From positions 1-64,000 of the forward strand of contig NZ_PGFQ01000003.1 of the NCBI RefSeq assembly GCF_029870955.1: 64,000 nucleotides of DNA. Reading direction: 5' to 3'. Positions within the stretch are counted from its first letter, which is position 1; each line of letters opens with the position of its first letter. The notes beneath the pieces are model-generated. The model ran no database searches, was not told the DNA's origin, and was given only the letters and a program-made list of their open reading frames with translations. The position numbers and the translations under genes are program-made. Origin of the DNA: Sulfitobacter faviae. GTDB lineage: Bacteria > Pseudomonadota > Alphaproteobacteria > Rhodobacterales > Rhodobacteraceae. Positions 33,841 through 44,231 of the stretch are shown piece after piece.

Positions 33841-34199
33841 AGTCTAACAATTAATAAAATATTGACGGCGAATCTCGCTAAGATATGAACACAAATATCG
33901 TATGAACTTCACCAAGTTCGAGTAGCGTCTGATACGATCAACTTTTTTCCCTGACATCTACATTCTCCGAAGTTGCCCAAATCCATGGAACAGTCCGAGG
34001 ACCTACTTTCGCCTGAAGTTTTCGCGAAGGGGACAAAGTGTATCGGTTTTGTGATGGGGAGCTTCTATAGCTTCTGATGTTTTTCGTTCTTTCCTAATTA
34101 GCTTTCGACCCGGTTGTGACGTATATCTGCTTCTGCAGAAACTCAGAATATTCTGGTTGTTTCGGAGGTATAACTGCATTTAAGCCTGCGAAATCAGTT
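33841..34199. other. Gap with no supported gene
   Basis: AT-rich non-coding sequence between the small membrane protein and the end of the oxidase cluster. I see no clear hairpin or open frame. Confidence 0.4.
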
Positions 34200-34523
34200 C
34201 TATACACAGTTGGATGACACAGTCACCGGGAACAAAGTCCAAGCCGTTGCGATCAAAGCGGACCATGCGGATACAAGATTTAATTGATGGTAAAAACGAG
34301 ACGTTCGCTTGTAAAGCTGTCTTCTCACTACCCACAATAGCAGTAGTTGCAGCTCAATAGCTGCGAACCAAGCTATCAGCAGCGCCCAACGGAATAGTGA
34401 CAAGCCGAGCCAAGCGACCTTCGCCCAACCAAGAGCGCAGCCCAAACCGTGCAGCCCATAGATCGCGCTGAAACTGGCCAGCCAGACGAGCAGCGGCAAG
34501 AGAATGCGCAACAAATCTCTCAC
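34200..34523 (-). CDS. Small integral membrane protein of the oxidase cluster
   Basis: The product is 107 residues. The GTG at 34523 overlaps the stop of the oxidase subunit I/III gene (GTGA), so the two are coupled. Three hydrophobic segments are visible (LLRILLPLLVWLASFSAIYG, WLGLSLFRWALLIAWFAAIE, LVSAWSALIATAWTLFPVTV). It ends the cluster and may be a small oxidase subunit or assembly factor; no family is identified with certainty. Confidence 0.6.
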   Translation of the reverse strand: MRDLLRILLPLLVWLASFSAIYGLHGLGCALGWAKVAWLGLSLFRWALLIAWFAAIELQLLLLWVVRRQLYKRTSRFYHQLNLVSAWSALIATAWTLFPVTVSSNCV

Positions 34524-36999
34524 GCGATCATCCCCGGCAGATGCGCCGCAAGCAGAATCAGCACCGTGATCGCTGCCAGATAGTCGGACCAGAGCGTCAC
34601 AATGGCGAAAACCGCCCGACGCTGGGGCGAGGTGAAACCACGCCGGACCTGCAGGATCAGAAAGCCCTGCATTAGCCCCACGAGCAGAGCATGGGCCAGC
34701 CCATAGGCGCCGAGGATGAGGAGCGTTGCGGCATAGGCATGGCCGTCCGGGGCGGGAGGCGCAGCAGCAAGGCCCCGAACACCGCCGCTGTGGCAACCGT
34801 TGCCAGAAATGCCAGGGCAAGAGCGACCATAGGGGCGGCGCCCGCGCGGTTGCGGCGGGCGCTCAGGTGCTGGGCGGAGGTAGCGACGAGCGCTGCGCCG
34901 ATGCCGAAGCCAAGCTCGACCCAAGAGGGGCGAGCCATTGGGCAGGAGGCCAGCCGGGCGCGACGGTCCAGAGGAAGGCATAGCCAAAAAGAAGTGAGCC
35001 GAAGAAGGTCCCATTGGCCACCAGGAGGAAGGTCGAACCCCACCAGCCCGGCGATCTGTCGCCCTCACTTGCCAGCGGCAAGGTCGTGCCGCGCCCCACC
35101 TCCTGTGCGCCTTGATCGTCCCGCGCACCCAGTTGCCAGACCCAGAACAGCGCCAATGTCGCCACGCCGGCCAGCGCCACCGGGTGAGCCAGAAGAGCTT
35201 CAGCAGGATCGACAGAAAGAAGCCGCCTGTCACCGCCGCCATCAGGATCGGCAGCCTCGTGTTGCCGGGATAGATGACCAGCGCCTCGAGGCGGCCGCTG
35301 GCGGCATCGACCATCAAGGTCTCGCGCCGGGACACCTCCGGCGCGCCGAGGTAGCCTTCGCCCTTGGCCAACCGGTTGGCCAGATCTGGCGTGTCGTTGA
35401 GCGGGGCACGCGCGCCCACCATCGGCAGGCTGGCGAAGTTATAGGAGGCGGGCGGCGACATGCCGGCCCATTCCAAGGTACCGGCCCGCCACGGGTTGCG
35501 CGGCCCGCGCACCGCGACGAAGCTGTGGATGATGATGTCGACCAGCACCATGACAAGGCCGATCGCCATGATGAAACTGCTGACCGAGGAAATGAAGTTG
35601 ATCACCCCCAGCCGGTCTCGGCGTCATAGGTGTCGATCCGCCGCCGCTGGCCCAGCAGCCCAACCCAATGCATCGCCAGAAAGGTGCCGTGAAAGCCTGC
35701 GAAGATCAACGCGAAGGCCAGTTCTCCGAGCCGAAACAACCGCTTGCGCCCGCTCACCAGCGGCAGCCAGTAGTAGATCCCAGCCAGCATTGGAAAGACG
35801 AAACCGCCAAACAGGACATAATGCAGATGCGCAGTGATGAAGGCGGTGTCATGGGCCTGCCAGTCAAAGGGCACCACAGCTACCATCACGCCGGTCAACC
35901 CGCCGATCACGAAGGTGACGAAGAACCCAAGGATATGCAGCATCGGCATGTGCAACTCGGGGCGTCCCTTCCACATGGTGCCGATCCAGGCAAAGACCTG
36001 CACCCCCGTCGGCACTGCCACCAGCGTCGAAGCGGCGGAGAAGAACGCCAGCCCCATATGAGGGATGCCGGTGGTGAACATATGATGCACCCAGAGCCCA
36101 AAACTGAGGAAGGCCAACGCCAAAGCGCTCGCGACGATCCAGCCGTAGCCCAGCAGGGTGGTCCGCGCCATCACCGGGATCACAGTGGAAATTACGCCGG
36201 CGGCGGGCAGGAAGATGATATATACTTCCGGATGGCCAAACAGCCAGAACAGGTGTTGCCAGAGCAGGCTGTCGCCGCCCAGATCGGCCTGAAAGAACGG
36301 CAGGCCAAAGGCACGTTCGACCTCCAAGAGCACCGAGCCGAGGATCAGGGGCGGGAAGCCGGTGAGGATCATCAGCGAGGTGACCAGCGCGTACCAAGCA
36401 AAGATTGGCATCTTGTCGAGCGACATGCCGGGCGCGCGGTATTTTAAAATTGAGACGGTGAACTCCACCGCCGCGCAGATCGCCGAGATCTCGACGAAGG
36501 TAATGCCGATGAGCCAGAAATCGGTGTTGATGCCGGGCGAATGCAGCGGCCCGGTCAGCGGCGGATACATGAACCAGCCGCCATCGGGCGCGATGCCGAA
36601 GAACAGCGCCACCAGCAGCATCGCGCCGCCGAAGGCATAGCACCAGTAGCCGTAAGCGGTGAGCCGCGGGAAGGCGAGGTCGCGGGTGCCCAGCATCTTC
36701 GGCAGCAGATAGATCGCCAGCCCCTCGAAAGCGGGAATGGCGAAGAGGAACATCATGATCGTGCCATGCATGGTGAAGAACTGCGCAAAGGCACCGGCAT
36801 CCACGAAAGCAGAATCAGGCGTCGCCAGTTGCGCGCGGATCAACATCGCCAACACACCACCGACGAGGAAGAAGAAGAAGGCAGTGACAAGAAACATCCG
36901 TCCAAGGTCGGAATGGTTTACGCTGCTGGTCCAGCCCTTCCAGCCCGGCTCGGAGCCCCAGATCGCATCCAACTTGCGGTGACGGCGCAGCGCGTTCAT
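34520..36999 (-). pseudogene. Heme-copper oxidase subunit I+III fusion, four frameshifts
   Basis: The first 465 residues are a clean subunit I: FFTMHGTIMMFLFAIPAFEG (low-spin heme ligand), GHPEVYIIFLPAAG (CuB His and the linked Tyr), WVHHMFTTG (two CuB His) and HDTAFITAHLHYVLFGG (two heme ligands). The frame is lost at 35605-35609 (a run of five C), where an extra base continues it as INFISSVSSFIMAIGLVMVL into a subunit III-like part. Further slips occur near 35190, 34927-34930 and 34755, each rejoining good membrane sequence (LAGVATLALFWVWQLGARDD, VELGFGIGAALVATSAQHLS, AATLLILGAYGLAHALLVGL). With four bases added the length is 827 residues, typical of ctaD/ctaE fusions. Confidence 0.8.
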
Positions 37000-37660
37000 G
37001 GCGTCTCCTTCGCGGTAAAGGCGGCCCAGCCCGCCGAGTCATGGGCTTCGACCGAGAAGGTATGGCGGCTGTAGCCCGCGCCGTTGTACTCGGCGGTCAG
37101 GCCCCGGTAGGTGCCGGGGCATCGGCCTCAATCCGCAGCACGTTGACATGGCCGGGAATGGCGTCCAGCTTTCCAGCCAGACGGGGCACCCAAAAGCTGT
37201 GCACCACATCCCGGCTGGTGATCGCCACATCCACGGGCCGCCCGGCGGGGATGTGCAGCAGGTTCTCGGTGACATGGCCGGGGCGGTCGTCATAGGAAAA
37301 GCGCCAAGCCCATTGCCGGGCCTCGGCCTCGACCCGCACCACATCCGCCGCGGCGCGGGGCATCAGCCGCTCGCCGGTGACCAGACCATAGGCCAGCAAA
37401 GCTGCGAGGACCACGATGGAGAAACACAGGCCCAGACCGATGATCCAGACCTTTTCATCCCGCGTGGCATTCTCCGCCTGCTGGGGTGTCCCGAACGCGC
37501 CGATTACCAGTGCCGCCACCAGCGCGAGGATCAGCCCCGCGCCGATGAACATCACCCACCAGAGCGTCGCGATGGCGCGCGCCGCCGGGCCCGCCGGATC
37601 GACCACCGACAGATCGCCGCTGCAACCAATCAGCACACCGCACGTTGTCCCTGCAATCAC
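36996..37660 (-). pseudogene. Oxidase subunit II lacking CuA ligands, one frameshift
   Basis: A lipoprotein-like N-terminus (VLIGCSGDLS) from a GTG at 37660 leads to two membrane helices and the periplasmic cupredoxin domain (RQWAWRFSYDDRPGHVTENL, HIPAGRPVDVAITSRDVVHS, FWVPRLAGKLDAIPGHVN). The frame breaks at about 37114; adding one base continues it as GTYRGLTAEYNGAGYSRHTF and ends by overlapping the subunit I start (ATGA). In cytochrome c oxidases this last region holds the CuA cysteines (CxxxC); here there is none, as in quinol oxidase CyoA (YSGPGFSG-like). Restored length 221 residues. Start uncertain because the divergent gene begins only 20 bases away. Confidence 0.75.
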
Positions 37661-37680
37661 CCCCGAAGGAGTCTGCCCCG

Positions 37681-38196
37681 ATGAGCGAGCAAAGCAATGA
37701 GACGGGCGAGGACCGGTTGATCGACCCGATCGCCTCTCAGCCCGGCTATGAAGAGACCGAGACCCGCATCGCGCTTGAGGGCCACCCGATCCACGCCATG
37801 AGCGTGGCCTTTCCCATTGCGCTGTCCTTCTGCCTGCTGGGGGCCGATCTGCTCTATTGGTGGACCGGCGATGCCTTTTGGGCGCGGGCGGCCCTCTGGG
37901 CGGCGGGGACGGCGTTCTTCTTTGGCGTGCTGGCGGGGTTTTCCGGCGCTGCTGAACTCTTGCTCGTGAGCGGCATCCGCTCCCGCGCTGCCGCTTGGAC
38001 CCATGCGATCATCGCCGTGACCTTGCTGGCGGTCTTGGGCGCGAATTGGGGCCAGCGGCTCTATGGCTATGAGGCGGCGGTGCTGCCTTACGGCATCCTC
38101 CTGTCGGGGCTGGGCGCGGTGATGGTGGGGTTTACGGGTTGGCATGGGGGCAAATTGGTCTTTGATTATCGTTTGGGCACGTCGAAGGGCAATTGA
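37681..38196 (+). CDS. DUF2231 membrane protein
   Basis: The product is 171 residues from the ATG at 37681, behind GAAGGAG. The HPIHAMSVAFPIAL motif begins the DUF2231 domain, followed by four hydrophobic helices (LSFCLLGADLLYWWTG, AALWAAGTAFFFGVLAGFSG, HAIIAVTLLAVLGANWG, PYGILLSGLGAVMVGFTGWH). The family is of unknown function and often sits in respiratory or redox gene clusters. It is divergent from the subunit II gene, and its 3' end overlaps the convergent CopD-like gene by 31 bases. Confidence 0.8.
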   Translation: MSEQSNETGEDRLIDPIASQPGYEETETRIALEGHPIHAMSVAFPIALSFCLLGADLLYWWTGDAFWARAALWAAGTAFFFGVLAGFSGAAELLLVSGIRSRAAAWTHAIIAVTLLAVLGANWGQRLYGYEAAVLPYGILLSGLGAVMVGFTGWHGGKLVFDYRLGTSKGN

Positions 38197-38678
38197 CCGC
38201 CCCGCGGTTCAAGCAACCAGCCGGGCAGGGGGAAGTCCCAGAGGTCGGGCTTGCCTAAAACCAGCATGAGGATCACGATGACGGGGATGCCGACGGCAGT
38301 GATCGGCAGGTAGGATCGTGGCAAGCGGTGTTTCTCTGGCTTCTCGGCCACCTGCACCACCAGATGCCCAATCCAAGCATGGGCGGCGGCAAGCGCCGCG
38401 ACAAACAGCAGTTTGGCATAAAGCCAAGGGACGAAAGCCTCGCGAAAGAAGATGAGCCATGTGCCTGCCACCACCGCCACGACGGCAGCGGGGGTGACGA
38501 GGATGGCATAGGTCGTATGAGTGGCGCGGCGGATGCGACTGTATTCTGCCGCCGTGCCAGCGGGATCATGGCGCGACAGCATCAGGGGCAGGGCAAGCAG
38601 CCCGGCACACCACAGGATCAGCGCGGCGATATGCACGCCTTTGAAGAGCGTGATGAGAACCGGGAACCAGCCGCTCAC
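38166..38678 (-). CDS. CopD-like membrane protein
   Basis: The product is 170 residues from a GTG at 38678 that overlaps the stop of ctaG (GTGA). It has four membrane helices with VLITLFKGVHIAALILWCAG, an arginine-rich loop (EYSRIRRATHTTYAI), and KLLFVAALAAAHAWIGHLVV. The layout resembles the CopD/YcnJ copper family or related cytochrome-b561-like proteins. Next to an oxidase and CtaG it may help with copper or heme during oxidase assembly. The C-terminus overlaps the convergent DUF2231 gene. Confidence 0.65.
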   Translation of the reverse strand: MSGWFPVLITLFKGVHIAALILWCAGLLALPLMLSRHDPAGTAAEYSRIRRATHTTYAILVTPAAVVAVVAGTWLIFFREAFVPWLYAKLLFVAALAAAHAWIGHLVVQVAEKPEKHRLPRSYLPITAVGIPVIVILMLVLGKPDLWDFPLPGWLLEPRGGQLPFDVPKR

Positions 38679-39394
38679 GCGCTGCCCGCCCGCAAGGCCG
38701 CCCATCCGCGCTGCGCTACGGCCCCGGCGACGACCGCATAGGGCAGGCTCGCGGGCACCCACATCAAGATACCGCCAAGCTGCTGGTCGGCCAGCGGCGA
38801 AAAGCCCCAGTCCATGGGGGCAACGGCATGGGCGGCATAAAGCGCTTCGGGCGCGAAGGTCAGGATTGCCCCCAAAAGACCCATCTGCGCAAAACCGGCG
38901 ATGAGCAGGGTCAGCGCCTCGACGGGCGTGCGGCCGGGGGCAAACACTTCGCGCCAGAACCACAAAGCAGCGCCGAGCAGGCTAATCTGCATTAGCCAGT
39001 ACACCCCGACATGCGAGAGCGCGAGATCATAGGCCACCGGCAGATGCCAACCCCAGAGCACCACGGTCGAGACCGCGAAGCTTGCCATCGCAACACCTGC
39101 CCGCCGCGAGGGCCAAGCGCAGGCCAAGAGCGGCGCGGCGACGGCGAAGAGCAGCACGTGATGCACCACCCGCGCCGAAAACAGAGCCGAGGAAAGCGCA
39201 CAGAGGGGCGAGACGAAGGCCAGCACCAGAACACCCACGGCAGCCATCCCGTGGCGGCTGCGCGCGCGCAAGACAACGATGAAGAGCAAAGACAGAGCGG
39301 CCAGAATGAGTGGGTCGAAGTTCCAGCGAAACCAAAAATCCTCCGGCCCCGGTGCCGGTCCACAATAGGTTCGGATCCAAGCATCGCTGAACAA
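38675..39394 (-). CDS. ctaG: Cytochrome oxidase assembly protein, caa3-type CtaG
   Basis: The product is 239 residues, likely starting at a TTG at 39394 (no ATG is better placed). It has seven hydrophobic segments; FVSPLCALSSALFSARVVHH, VLLFAVAAPLL, WGWHLPVAYDLALSHVGVYW and MLM-like helices are characteristic of the Bacillus-type CtaG (COG3336), a multi-pass copper-oxidase assembly factor unrelated to Cox11. It is the first gene of a two-gene unit with the CopD-like gene and is divergent from the dehydrogenase operon. Confidence 0.82.
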   Translation of the reverse strand: MFSDAWIRTYCGPAPGPEDFWFRWNFDPLILAALSLLFIVVLRARSRHGMAAVGVLVLAFVSPLCALSSALFSARVVHHVLLFAVAAPLLACAWPSRRAGVAMASFAVSTVVLWGWHLPVAYDLALSHVGVYWLMQISLLGAALWFWREVFAPGRTPVEALTLLIAGFAQMGLLGAILTFAPEALYAAHAVAPMDWGFSPLADQQLGGILMWVPASLPYAVVAGAVAQRGWAALRAGSA

Positions 39395-39584
39395 GGTCTA
39401 TTTTCCCTTCCGTCGTTCCCTGACAGGAACGCTGCGCGCGGGCACATCGTTCCGAGCGAATTGAGGCGCGGTTGGGTTTCCCCTCGGCCCGATCAATTTT
39501 CCTTGACCCCCGGTAAAAGCGATCCAGCTTCTATCACAGGGTGCATTACGCCCTGAGGCTACATGCATCACTTGGAGGGGTCAC

Positions 39585-40325
39585 TTGTCTTTTCCGACGC
39601 GCCGCAAAATTCTGAAATCCCTGCTGTTCGGCGGCACCGCCATCGCCGCCCCTTCGGCTGTCTTCGGTGCGATCTATGGCCGGGGCGAGGGGATGCCTTG
39701 GGAGCCCCTGAAGGGCCAGCCGCCGTATTACGGCACCCGTGAGGATCGGTTCTTTACCCCCGACGAACGCGAGGCCGTCGCCGCGATCTGCGCGCGGCTG
39801 ATCCCATCGGATGGGGAAGGGCCGGGGGCGACCGAGGCTGATGTGATCACCTTCCTCGACCGGCAGATGGCGGGGTTCTATGGCCGTGGGCAGCATTGGT
39901 ACATGAAGGGCCCCTTCCTCGAAGGCACGGCGACCCAAGGCTATCAAAGCGAACACCCCCCGGCAGAGCTTTACCGCCACGCGCTTGCCGAACTCGACGC
40001 CTATTGCCGCGCACAGCAGGACTCCGGGTTTGCCGCGCTGAGCGCGGCGCAACAGGACGAGATCCTCAAGGGGATGGACGATGAGGAAATCACCTTCGAC
40101 GGAGTCTCGGCCAAGGCGTTCTTTGACCTGATCCTAAAAAACACCATCGAAGGCTATTTCGCCGACCCAATCTACGGCGGCAACCGAGACATGGTGGCTT
40201 GGCACTACGTCGGCTTTCCGGGCACCCGTTATGATTACCGCGATTTTGTGGGCCACAACGGCGCGCGCATTGATCTGCCGCCGGTCAGCCTGATGGGCCG
40301 TCCCGGCTGGAACAGCTCTGAATAA
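39585..40325 (+). CDS. Gluconate 2-dehydrogenase subunit 3 family protein (Tat-exported)
   Basis: The product is 246 residues, starting at a TTG at 39585 behind GGAGGGG. The N-terminus has a twin-arginine signal (TRRKILKSLLFGG) and an Ala-rich cleavage region. The mature part (FFTPDEREAVAAICARLIPS, TEADVITFLDRQMAGFYGRG, AFFDLILKNTIEGYFADPIY) is the small subunit of membrane-bound FAD dehydrogenases for gluconate, sorbitol or related substrates. It is first in the operon small subunit - flavoprotein - cytochrome c and probably pulls the flavoprotein through the Tat system. Confidence 0.87.
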   Translation: MSFPTRRKILKSLLFGGTAIAAPSAVFGAIYGRGEGMPWEPLKGQPPYYGTREDRFFTPDEREAVAAICARLIPSDGEGPGATEADVITFLDRQMAGFYGRGQHWYMKGPFLEGTATQGYQSEHPPAELYRHALAELDAYCRAQQDSGFAALSAAQQDEILKGMDDEEITFDGVSAKAFFDLILKNTIEGYFADPIYGGNRDMVAWHYVGFPGTRYDYRDFVGHNGARIDLPPVSLMGRPGWNSSE

Positions 40326-40341
40326 GATACGAGGTGACGCA

Positions 40342-42100
40342 ATGACGAAACAGCTTCCAAAGGTCGACGTGGTTCTGGTCGGTTTCGGCTGGACCGGAGC
40401 GATCTACGCCGAGAAGCTGACCGCCGCCGGGATGGAGGTGCTGGCACTGGAACGCGGCCCGTGGCGCGACACGCCCAAGGATTTCGCCACCACCTTCGCG
40501 CAGGACGAGCTACGCTATTACTGGCGCCACGGCATGTTTCAGGAAGCCTCGCAATCCACCGTCACCTTCCGCAACAACGGCGCACAGACTGCGCTGCCGA
40601 TGCGGCACTGGGGTCCTTCCTGCCGGGCAATGGCGTGGGCGGCTCGGGCGTGCATTGGAACGGCCAGACTTACCGTTTCCTGCCATCGGATTTTGTTGCG
40701 AAAAGCCATAACGAAGAACGCTATGGCCCGCTGCCCGAGGGGATGACGGTGCAGGACTACGGCGTCACCTATGACGAGTTAGAACCGCATTTCGACTATT
40801 TCGAGAAGATCTGCGGCATCTGTGGCACGGCGGGCAACCTGCGGGGCGACATCCGTGAGGGCGGCAACCCTTTCGAGGGGCCGCGCAGCGATGACTACCC
40901 CAATCCGCCGATGCAGATGACCTTTTCGCAGGACCGGTTTGAGGCTTCGGCGCGGGAGCTTGGGTTGAACCCTTTCCCGGTGCCCTCGGCCAATATGTCG
41001 CGCGCCTATGTCAATCCGCTGGGGCTGCAACTGGCCCCCTGCACCTATTGTGGCTTTTGCGAGAAACACGGCTGCGGCAACTATTCCAAATCCTCACCGC
41101 AGACCACGATCATCCCGGTCTTGATGAAGCGGGAGAATTTCACCCTACGCACGGATTCCGAAGTGCTTTCGGTCGAGAAATCCCCCGATGGCACCCGCAC
41201 CACGGGGTCACCTACGTCGATACCAGCGGTGAGGAATTCTTTCAGCCTGCCGAGGTCGTGGTGCTCTGTGCTTACCCGCTTGAGAACGCCCGGTTGATGC
41301 TCTTGTCCGACATCGGCACGCCATATGATCCGCAGACCGGTGAAGGCGTGGTGGGCAAGAACTACTGCTATCAGGTGATGTCCGGCGCGACGGTCTTTTA
41401 CGATGAGGAATATACCAACGGCTTCGTCGGCGCGGGCGCGCTCGGCATGGCGGTGGATGAATACAATGGCGACAATTTCGATCATTCCGGGCTGGGCTTT
41501 ATCGGGGGCGGTTATATCGCCTGCTACACCACCAACGCGCGCCCGATCGAGAGCCATCCGGTGCCCGACGGCGTGCCGGGCTGGGGCAGCGAATGGAAAC
41601 AGTCGGTTCGGGCCAATTTCCTCAAGACCGCGAGCGTCGGTGTCCACGGTGCCTCAATGGCGCACCGCAGCAATTACCTCGACCTCGATCCGACCTATAC
41701 CGACCGGCATGGCAGGCCGCTTTTGCGCATGACTTATGATTTCACCATCAACGACCGCCGCCTGACCGCCCATATCACTCCCGTGGCCGAAGAAATCGCC
41801 CGCGGCATGGGCGGGCGCGAGGTCAATGTGGCCGAGCGCAAGGGCTCCTATGACTCGATGCCTTATCAGACCACGCATAACACCGGCGGCACGATCATGG
41901 GCACGGACCCCAAAACCAGTGTTTGCAATCGCTATTGCCAAAGCTGGGATCTGCACAATCTCTTCGTTGCCGGGGCGGGGCTCTTTCCGCAGAACGCGGG
42001 CTACAACCCGACCGGGACCGTGGCGGCGCTGGCCTATTGGTCGGTCGCAGCGATCATCGATCAATATATGGCCGATCCCGGCCCGCTGGTGCAGGCATGA
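40342..42100 (+). pseudogene. GMC-family FAD dehydrogenase large subunit, two frameshifts
   Basis: The flavoprotein of the dehydrogenase. The N-terminus has the FAD-binding VLVGFGWTGAIYAEKL; the middle has SFLPGNGVGGSGVHWNGQTY and a cysteine-rich CTYCGFCEKHGCGNY; the C-terminus has HNTGGTIMGTDP and NLFVAGAGLFPQNAGYNPTG. The frame slips at about 40614 and at 41205-41208 (a run of four G). Adding one base at each site gives 586 residues, the normal size. The stop overlaps the start of the cytochrome gene. The substrate cannot be told from sequence; gluconate, 2-ketogluconate and sorbitol enzymes are relatives. Confidence 0.82.
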
Positions 42101-43320
42101 AGCGGCTGGCCCTGATCACCGCCCTCTGCGGCGCGAGCCTTGTCCCGGCGCAGGCGCAGGAGCTTGCCTCCTCCGAAGTGGAGCGGGGCCGCTACCTGAC
42201 GCAGGCGGGCGACTGCCAAGCCTGCCACACGGATATCGACAACGACGGCATCCCATTCGCCGGGGGCAGGGCGTTGAAGACGCCCTTCGGCACGATCTAT
42301 TCCGCCAACCTCACCCCGGATGACGAGACCGGGCTGGGCCGCTGGTCGCGCGAAGATTTCTACAACGCGCTGAACGAGGGGATCGACGACGAGGGCCGCC
42401 ACCTCTATCCGGCGATGCCCTATCCCTATTTCACCCTCATGACCCGCGACCAGACCGATGCGATCTTTGCCTATTTGCAATCGCTCGAACCGGTGCATGT
42501 GGAGGAAGAGGAGAACGATCTGCCCTTCCCGCTCAACATCCGCATGTCGGTCAGTGGCTGGAAGCTGTTGTTCTTCGAGGACGAGGACTTCGTGACCGAC
42601 CCGGACCGCTCCGAGGAATGGAACCGTGGCCGTTTCCTCGTCGACGGGCCGCTGCATTGTGGCGGCTGTCACACCGGCAAGAACCTCCTCGGTGCCAGCA
42701 AGGACGATGAATACCTGCGCGGCGGCACGCTGGAGAATTGGTTCGCCCCGAACATCCGCGGCGGTGAGAACGGCGGCATCGCCCATTGGGACGAAGATGA
42801 TATCTTCGAATTCCTGAAATACGGCCGCGCCGAGCACACCGCCCCGATGCAGCGCATGGGAGAGGTCGTCTCGATCTCGACCCAGTTCCTCGAAGAGACT
42901 GACCTGCGCGCCGTCGCCACCTATCTCAAGAGCCTCGATGATGAACTGCGCGAGCCGGAAGAAGCGCCTAAAACAACGCGGATGGAGGCGGGTGAAGGGC
43001 TCTACTTCGACAATTGCGCCGCCTGTCACGTGGCCGATGCCTCGGGCGTGCCCTATTTCTTTGCGCCACTCAGCACGTCGAACAAACTGCACGCGAAGGA
43101 TCCTTTGACGGCGATCCGCATCATCCTCGGCGGTGCTCGGGTGCAGCCGACAGAAACGGTCCCCAGTATGCTCGCGATGCCGCCCTTTGCGTGGAAACTT
43201 ACAGACGCGCAGATCGCTGACTTGCTAACTTATTTGCGGAATACCGGGGACCGTCGGAGCGGGTCGGTTTCGGCTGAGGCCGTGGCCGAGATGCGCAAAT
43301 ATCTTAATGAGGAACATTAA
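42097..43320 (+). CDS. Triheme cytochrome c subunit of the membrane dehydrogenase
   Basis: The product is 407 residues from the ATG at 42097, overlapping the previous stop by 4 bases. A Sec signal peptide (MKRLALITALCGASLVPAQA) precedes three heme c motifs: CQACH at 40-44, CGGCH at 188-192 and CAACH at 307-311. The domain order and length fit the cytochrome subunit of gluconate/alcohol/sorbitol dehydrogenases, which passes electrons from the flavoprotein to ubiquinone in the membrane. The neighbouring oxidase appears to be of quinol type, so the two could share the quinone pool. Confidence 0.9.
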   Translation: MKRLALITALCGASLVPAQAQELASSEVERGRYLTQAGDCQACHTDIDNDGIPFAGGRALKTPFGTIYSANLTPDDETGLGRWSREDFYNALNEGIDDEGRHLYPAMPYPYFTLMTRDQTDAIFAYLQSLEPVHVEEEENDLPFPLNIRMSVSGWKLLFFEDEDFVTDPDRSEEWNRGRFLVDGPLHCGGCHTGKNLLGASKDDEYLRGGTLENWFAPNIRGGENGGIAHWDEDDIFEFLKYGRAEHTAPMQRMGEVVSISTQFLEETDLRAVATYLKSLDDELREPEEAPKTTRMEAGEGLYFDNCAACHVADASGVPYFFAPLSTSNKLHAKDPLTAIRIILGGARVQPTETVPSMLAMPPFAWKLTDAQIADLLTYLRNTGDRRSGSVSAEAVAEMRKYLNEEH

Positions 43321-43571
43321 GGGTTATTTACTTTAGGTTTGACGCTTGGCTTGTTTCTCTCAAATGTGTCAATGGCCAAACCTTCTTGGCAAAGCATCGC
43401 GCGCGCGCCCCCTCTTCGTGGGTTGGAGGAAAATGCATTGCGTGAAGCCTCAATACAACGTCGAGTATGCTAGACTTTAACAGCCAAGTTGCAGAGGCTC
43501 CGGTAAAAGGCGCTAAAACTCGAAACACCGCTTGCCGAGGTTAGGAAGCGGTCAGATTGGGAGGTTCTAAA

Positions 43572-43826
43572 TTGAAAGTTGCCGCGATTTTGGCGCTAAT
43601 TGTCCTGCCCTTGCAGGCTATGGCCCAACAGCATCCTGTATATGTCGCCGAATTTAATGGGTTCTATCTAGCTATAAGCTTTTCGACGCCTGATGAAGCT
43701 CCGGATTTCAGTCCTGCCGATAAGAAAGCAGCTGAAGTATGTCAGTCGGTCGGAAAGACTGCCGAACTGCAAAGACGGGAAGAGGTCAGAGCGCATGGGT
43801 TCATACTCTACTACCTTTGTCTTTGA
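43572..43826 (+). CDS. Small exported hypothetical protein
   Basis: The product is 84 residues from a TTG at 43572, chosen because GGGAGG lies 7 bases upstream. The N-terminus is a signal peptide (KVAAILALIVLPLQAMAQ). The mature 65 residues contain YVAEFNGFYLAISFSTPDEA and end with FILYYLCL, with two cysteines that could form a disulfide. No family is recognised. It lies just before the IS66 element. Confidence 0.5.
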   Translation: MKVAAILALIVLPLQAMAQQHPVYVAEFNGFYLAISFSTPDEAPDFSPADKKAAEVCQSVGKTAELQRREEVRAHGFILYYLCL

Positions 43827-43976
43827 TAGGCGATTAGTCCCTATTAGGAATCCTCAGCTAACGTCGTTCGGTTGACGGAAGCGGTGCCTCGCCTTGTCGT
43901 GTCGAATCGGCGCGTCTAATTTCCGCCGTAAGCATCCGGCGTAGGCCACAGGTGGGTCATCGCTCGGGATCACGGT

Positions 43977-44231
43977 TCATTTCCATGAGCACTTGCAGGT
44001 TTTCGATCCCAACGGAGTGAAGGCGATCACGCTATCGTCGCCGGGGCCGTAGACCCAGATTATACCATCTTCGGTTTCCATACCGATGGCGAGATCGAAG
44101 ATCCGATCAACGGTTTCGCCCAGTTCGACAGCGACGCGGTCGATTGTCTTGACGGAGACATCTTGTTCAGCTGCATGGTTACGCTGCTTGTGGAAGGGAT
44201 AGGGCTTTCCAGTTCCAAGGCAGAAGTTCAT
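43977..44231 (-). CDS. Possible small passenger ORF of the IS66 element
   Basis: An open frame after and partly overlapping the tnpC end encodes VKTIDRVAVELGETVDRIFD, LAIGMETEDGIIWVYGPGDD and SVIAFTPLG. The residues after tnpC look protein-like and are acidic. No domain is recognised, and the start (ATG at 44231 inside tnpC) is weak. It may be a passenger gene or chance coding. Confidence 0.35.
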   Translation of the reverse strand: MNFCLGTGKPYPFHKQRNHAAEQDVSVKTIDRVAVELGETVDRIFDLAIGMETEDGIIWVYGPGDDSVIAFTPLGSKTCKCSWK

